Positions 59,195 through 64,000 of a stretch of DNA of 64,000 bases are shown here, one piece after another. The position numbers were made by a program, and so were the translations under genes. Within the stretch, counting starts at the first letter, position 1. Every line of letters starts with the position of its first letter. The notes under the pieces were generated by a model. It was not told the origin of the DNA, ran no database searches, and saw nothing but the letters and a program-made list of their open reading frames with translations. Source of the stretch: Streptomyces liangshanensis (GTDB lineage: Bacteria > Actinomycetota > Actinomycetes > Streptomycetales > Streptomycetaceae); NCBI RefSeq assembly GCF_011694815.1, contig NZ_CP050177.1, positions 3,286,001 through 3,350,000 of the forward strand, given 5' to 3'.

Positions 59195-60367
59195 CTAGGG
59201 CAGCAACCCCCGCAGGGGGAACACCGCCTTGCGCGTCGCCAGGATCAACTGGTCCAGCCGGTCGGCCGGATCGTACCCGGCGTCCCACGCCCGCCACTGC
59301 GGCGTCCGCCCGTCCGTCATCCGCCCAGGACCCAACTGCCGCGTCAGCGCGTACACCTCGTCCCGCCACGCGACCGGCACCACCGACTCCGGATCGATCG
59401 GCGCGTGCGCCGCGATCGCCACCAGATGGGTCCAGGACCGCGGGACGACGTCCACCACCGCGTACCCGCCCCCGCCCAGCGCCACCCAGCGCCCGTCCTC
59501 GACGTACTCGTGCGCCAGGTCGTGGCAGGCGGCCTGCACGGCTCGCTGCGCGTCCACGGACACCGCGATGTGCGCCAACGGGTCCTCGAAGTGCGTGTCG
59601 GCGCCGTGCTGCGTCACCAGCGCCTGCGGCCGGAACTCCGCGAGCAGTTCGGGTACGACGGCGTGGAACGCCCGCAGCCACCCCTCGTCACCGGTCCCGG
59701 CCGGCAGGGCGATGTTCACCGCGCTGCCCTCGGCGCCCTCGCCCCCGGTCTCCTCCGCCCAGCCGGTGCCGGGGAACAGCGTGTGCGGGTGCTCGTGCAT
59801 CGAGATCGTCAGCACCCGCGGATCGTCCCAGAACGTCTCCTGGACCCCGTCCCCGTGATGCACGTCCACGTCGATGTACGCCACCCGCTCCGCGCCCAGC
59901 TCCAGCATCCGCGCGACCGCCAGCGAGGCGTCGTTGTAGATGCAGAACCCGGACGCCGACCCGGGCATCGCGTGGTGCAACCCGCCCGCGAAGTTCACCG
60001 CGTGCGCCGCGTCCCCGCGCCACACCGCCTCGGCGGCCCCCACGGACTGCCCGGCGATCAGCGCCGACGCCTCGTGCATCCCGGCGAACGCCGGATCGTC
60101 GGGCGTCCCGATGCCGTACGACCCGTCGGCGTCCCCGGGATGCGCCGAGAACCGCCGTACGGCGTCCACATAGGCCTGTTGGTGGACGAGCCGAAGGGTC
60201 GAGTCCCCCGCGGCCGGCGCGGACACCACCTCCGCCACCTCGTCCAAGCCGTACGCCCGCACCAACCCCATGGTCAGCGCGAGCCGTACGGGATCCATGG
60301 GGTGGCTGGGTCCAAAGTTGTAACCCGTTACCCCGTCATCCCACATCAGCAGTGCGCGAGCGCTCAT
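59195..60367 (-). CDS. acuC: Acetoin utilization protein AcuC (class I histone deacetylase family)
   Basis: A 390-residue zinc-dependent deacetylase: PSHPMDPVRLALTMGLV, GGLHHAMPGSASGFCIYND (His-His and zinc-proximal residues), YIDVDVHHGDGVQETFWDD (Asp/His zinc ligands) and GGGGYAVVDVVPRSW. AcuC deacetylates proteins such as acetyl-CoA synthetase. The ATG at 60367 (SARALLMWDDGV) is the start. It begins 32 bp before the stop of the MFS gene, so the MFS transporter and AcuC are translationally coupled. No acuA or acs gene is nearby. Confidence 0.93.
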   Translation of the reverse strand: MSARALLMWDDGVTGYNFGPSHPMDPVRLALTMGLVRAYGLDEVAEVVSAPAAGDSTLRLVHQQAYVDAVRRFSAHPGDADGSYGIGTPDDPAFAGMHEASALIAGQSVGAAEAVWRGDAAHAVNFAGGLHHAMPGSASGFCIYNDASLAVARMLELGAERVAYIDVDVHHGDGVQETFWDDPRVLTISMHEHPHTLFPGTGWAEETGGEGAEGSAVNIALPAGTGDEGWLRAFHAVVPELLAEFRPQALVTQHGADTHFEDPLAHIAVSVDAQRAVQAACHDLAHEYVEDGRWVALGGGGYAVVDVVPRSWTHLVAIAAHAPIDPESVVPVAWRDEVYALTRQLGPGRMTDGRTPQWRAWDAGYDPADRLDQLILATRKAVFPLRGLLP

Positions 60368-61553
60368 GCCCGCCACCGTATCGGGCCGGGTCGGCCTCGA
60401 ACGAGCGGGTGTATACAAAAGTCACCAGGACCATGACCATCGGCACGAGCATCGCGCCCCGGTAGCTCCAGGCGTCGCCGAGCGCCCCCACCAGCGGCGA
60501 TCCGACCAGGAATCCCACGTAGTTGAAGATGTTGAGCCGCGCCACCGCGGCGTCACTCGCGCCCGGGAACAGCCGCCCGGCCGCCGCGAACGTCTGCGGC
60601 ACGATCACACAGAGCCCCAGACCCAGCAGCGTGAACCCGGCGATCCCCGCCCAGGCGCCCGGCGCCACCGCGACCACCCCGAACCCGAGGCCCGCGAGGA
60701 ACGTCCCGCACCGCACGACGGCCACGGCCCCGAACCGCCGCACCCCGAAGTCACCGACGGACCGCCCGAGGAGCGTGGTCACCATGTACGCGTTGTACGG
60801 GACGGTCGCGAGCTCCTCCGAGCCGCCGAGGACGTCGTGGAGGTACTTGGCGCTCCAGTTCGACACCGTCGAGTCACCGATGTACGCGAACGCCATGACC
60901 AGGCAGAGCGGCAACAGCAGCTTGAAGACAAGGGGCTGGGCGACCACACCCCCGGCCTTGTCCTCGCCGGCCTCCCTCCCCTTCGACACGGCCTCGGCGG
61001 CCCCGAACCACCGCCCGCCGATCAGCGCGGCCGGCACGAGCACGGCCACCACCGGCAGGTAGGAGACCAGCAGCGACAGGTCCAGGTGCACACCCAGCCA
61101 GGCGAGCGAGGCACCGGCGATCCCGCCGAGGCTGTACGCGGCGTGGAAACCGATCATGATGCTGCGGCCGTACGCCCGTTGGAGGCGGACACCGAGCATG
61201 TTCATCGAGGCGTCCAACGCCCCCATCGCCAGCCCGAACGCGGCCAGGGCGAGCACGAGCTGCCACAGCTCGCGCCCGGCGCCGACGCCGAGGAGCGCGA
61301 GGAGAAGCACGGGCTGGGTCCCCCGCAGCAGCGCTCCGGGCCGCACGCGGAGGACCAGCTTCTCGGTGACCACGCTGCCGACCCCGGCGAGGATCGGCAC
61401 GGCGGCGAGGAAGACCGGCAGCACGGCGTCGGATATCCCGTACCGGTCCTGGATGCCGGGGATACGGGTGACGAGCAGGGCGAAGGCCACCCCCTGGACG
61501 AAGAAGCCCAACGCCAGCGAGGCCCGCCCGTGCCGCAACCGCACATCTGTCAT
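60336..61553 (-). CDS. MFS transporter
   Basis: A 405-residue polytopic protein with about twelve membrane helices. The first helix (LGFFVQGVAFALLVTRIPGI) is followed by the MFS motif region near GSVVTEKLVLRVRPGALLRG; later GLAMGALDASMNMLGVRLQ and SIMIGFHAAYSLGGIAGASL, and a second half with YIGDSTVSNWSAKYLHD. It resembles the FucP/BacE-like drug or sugar exporters of actinobacteria. The substrate is unknown. Its 3' end overlaps acuC by 32 bp. The ATG at 61553 gives the expected N-terminus (TDVRLRHGRASLALGFF). Confidence 0.9.
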   Translation of the reverse strand: MTDVRLRHGRASLALGFFVQGVAFALLVTRIPGIQDRYGISDAVLPVFLAAVPILAGVGSVVTEKLVLRVRPGALLRGTQPVLLLALLGVGAGRELWQLVLALAAFGLAMGALDASMNMLGVRLQRAYGRSIMIGFHAAYSLGGIAGASLAWLGVHLDLSLLVSYLPVVAVLVPAALIGGRWFGAAEAVSKGREAGEDKAGGVVAQPLVFKLLLPLCLVMAFAYIGDSTVSNWSAKYLHDVLGGSEELATVPYNAYMVTTLLGRSVGDFGVRRFGAVAVVRCGTFLAGLGFGVVAVAPGAWAGIAGFTLLGLGLCVIVPQTFAAAGRLFPGASDAAVARLNIFNYVGFLVGSPLVGALGDAWSYRGAMLVPMVMVLVTFVYTRSFEADPARYGGGHERSRTADVG

Positions 61554-61613
61554 GGCCGGACAGCGTAGGACGCTCCCCTACCCATGGGTAGATAGATCAC
61601 ATGGATATATGAA

Positions 61614-62258
61614 TCAGGCGAGCAATCCCGGCAGTTCGTCCATGGCGGAGAAGAAGCCGTCGGCGCCGGCGAGCCGCGAAGCGGGCGTCATCGCCGTGAA
61701 CGCGTACACCGGCATGCCCGCGGCCCGCGCGGCCGCGACGCCCAGCGGGCTGTCCTCGACCACCACGCACCGGTCAGGGGTCACGCCCATGCGGGCGGCG
61801 GCGTGGAGGAAGAGGTCCGGCGCGGGCTTCCCGCGGCCGACGTCCTGGGCGCTGAAGACGACGGCGTCGTCGAACCACCGGTCCAGCCCGGTCTTCCGGT
61901 GCCCGACCCGGATGCGCTCGTGGCTCCCGGAGGAGGCGACGCAGTACGGCACGCCCTCGGCGGTCAGCTTCTCCAGCAGCTCCTGGACCCCGTCGACCGG
62001 CTTCAACTCCCGCTCGAAGGCGGCGAAGACACGGGCGTGCAGGACATCATCGAAGTCCGCGGGCAGCAGTTGCCCGGTGCGCTCCTTCACCAGGTCGTGG
62101 ACGCGGTGCACGGCGGCCCCCATGTAGTCGCGCAGGGAGTCCTCGTAGGAGGTGGGGTGCCCCAACTCGGTGAGGTAGCCGGCCAGGATGGTGTTGGAAA
62201 GGGGCTCGCTGTCGACGAGCACACCGTCGTTGTCGAAGATGACCAGTTCGTAGCGCAT
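61614..62258 (-). CDS. HAD family hydrolase (beta-phosphoglucomutase/GPH-like)
   Basis: A 214-residue haloacid-dehalogenase with a helical cap. Motif I is LVIFDNDGVLVDSEP (two Asp), motif II CVASSGSHERI, motif III Lys in GKPAPDLFLHAA and motif IV VVVEDSPLGVAAARAAGM. The subgroup includes phosphoglycolate phosphatase and beta-phosphoglucomutase; a sugar phosphate is the likely substrate. The ATG at 62258 (RYELVIFDNDG) is chosen; an in-frame extension upstream would run into the rRNA terminator. It is downstream of the rRNA operon terminator, on the same strand. Confidence 0.92.
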   Translation of the reverse strand: MRYELVIFDNDGVLVDSEPLSNTILAGYLTELGHPTSYEDSLRDYMGAAVHRVHDLVKERTGQLLPADFDDVLHARVFAAFERELKPVDGVQELLEKLTAEGVPYCVASSGSHERIRVGHRKTGLDRWFDDAVVFSAQDVGRGKPAPDLFLHAAARMGVTPDRCVVVEDSPLGVAAARAAGMPVYAFTAMTPASRLAGADGFFSAMDELPGLLA

Positions 62259-62303
62259 GCCCCTGAGCCTAAACCGGTCCGGACAGGCCCTGAACGCGGA
62301 AAA

Positions 62304-62329
62304 GCCCCGCACCATAAATGGTGCGGGGC
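62304..62329 (-). terminator. rRNA operon terminator
   Basis: GCCCCGCACC, loop ATTTAT, GGTGCGGGGC, followed on the minus strand by TTTTCC: a perfect 10-bp stem with a U-tract, 16 bp after the 5S 3' end. Confidence 0.95.
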
Positions 62330-62344
62330 GATCCCACAAAGATT

Positions 62345-62463
62345 GTTCGGCGGCGTCCTACTCTCCCACAGGGTCCCCCCTGCAGTACCATCGGCGCTAC
62401 GAGGCTTAGCTTCCGGGTTCGGAATGTAACCGGGCGTTTCCCTCGCGCAATGACCACCGAAAC
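62345..62463 (-). rRNA. rrf: 5S ribosomal RNA
   Basis: About 119 nt on the minus strand. It starts GTTTCGGTGGTCATTGCG, contains the conserved CCCGGTTACATTCCGAACC and GGAAGCTAAGCC segments, and ends AGTAGGACGCCGCCGAAC. The two termini pair (GTTTCGG/CCGAAC). It is processed from the rrn transcript and followed by a hairpin terminator. Confidence 0.97.
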
Positions 62464-62540
62464 ACTATGAAGATATCGAAAAGCTGGATGACAACACGGC
62501 TCTTCGTTACTTCAGAACTAACACAGTGGACGCGAGCAAC

Positions 62541-64000
<1,460 letters not shown>

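Overview
The window looks like a chromosomal segment from a Streptomyces or a close relative. Coding DNA is very GC-rich, GTG and TTG starts are frequent, and several genes are typical of the genus: bldN with its anti-sigma gene rsbN, the rex-hemA-hemC-hemD operon behind a Rex operator, a class I lysyl-tRNA synthetase, DUF2637 and DUF4328 proteins, and bS22. An rRNA operon fragment (3' part of 23S, then 5S, minus strand) closes the right edge.

Layout. (1) 0.2-11 kb: a phosphate-flavoured surface region. It has a secreted metallophosphatase ending in a WxL-like domain, a DUF916 (WxL-partner) membrane protein, an acyltransferase, a HupE/UreJ-like membrane protein, a lipoprotein, a flavoprotein, a PIG-V-like mannosyltransferase, a MOSC protein and a secreted alkaline phosphatase. 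PHO-box-like 11-nt phased repeats lie upstream of the metallophosphatase and the HupE-like gene. (2) 11-24 kb: aerobic cobalamin genes. cobN sits behind a cobalamin riboswitch; cobG-cobH-cobIJ are divergent from it; cobL-cobM-monooxygenase-cobK run on the minus strand. A tract of 32 consecutive C separates cobL from a degenerate histidine phosphatase. (3) 24-32.5 kb: assorted genes, including a GNAT acetyltransferase, a MoaD-like/Mut7-C protein, an SDR, RtcB RNA ligase, a tandem pair of DUF3558-like lipoproteins and a DUF2637 membrane protein. (4) 32.5-36.2 kb: divergent lysS and argS. (5) 36.3-40.8 kb: a signalling and cell-wall group made of an FHA-like protein, a Ser/Thr kinase whose outer domain resembles a lytic transglycosylase, a secreted beta-lactamase-fold protein and a DUF4328 protein. 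(6) 41.1-44.8 kb: a ribbon-helix-helix regulator, a DUF4097 protein and a DrrAB-type ABC exporter, preceded by a phased array of GGCGCCA elements. (7) 44.9-51.4 kb: hemB and the translationally coupled rex-hemA-hemC-hemD operon, with a glutaredoxin upstream. (8) 51.5-62.3 kb: HAD phosphatase, bldN, rsbN, PlsC-like acyltransferase, NAD-dependent epimerase, bS22, an excisionase-type HTH protein, a phosphatase-like protein, AcuC, an MFS transporter and a second HAD hydrolase. (9) 62.3-64 kb: rRNA.

How the parts connect. The hem operon makes uroporphyrinogen III, and the CobA domain of the HemD fusion supplies precorrin-2, the substrate of the CobI half of CobIJ; heme and cobalamin synthesis therefore meet in this window. 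Rex ties tetrapyrrole synthesis to NADH/NAD+ balance. BldN appears to drive its own anti-sigma factor. The least conventional parts are the WxL/DUF916 phosphatase system, the kinase-transglycosylase fusion and the phased operator array. No CRISPR array, insertion sequence, prophage or tRNA was recognised.
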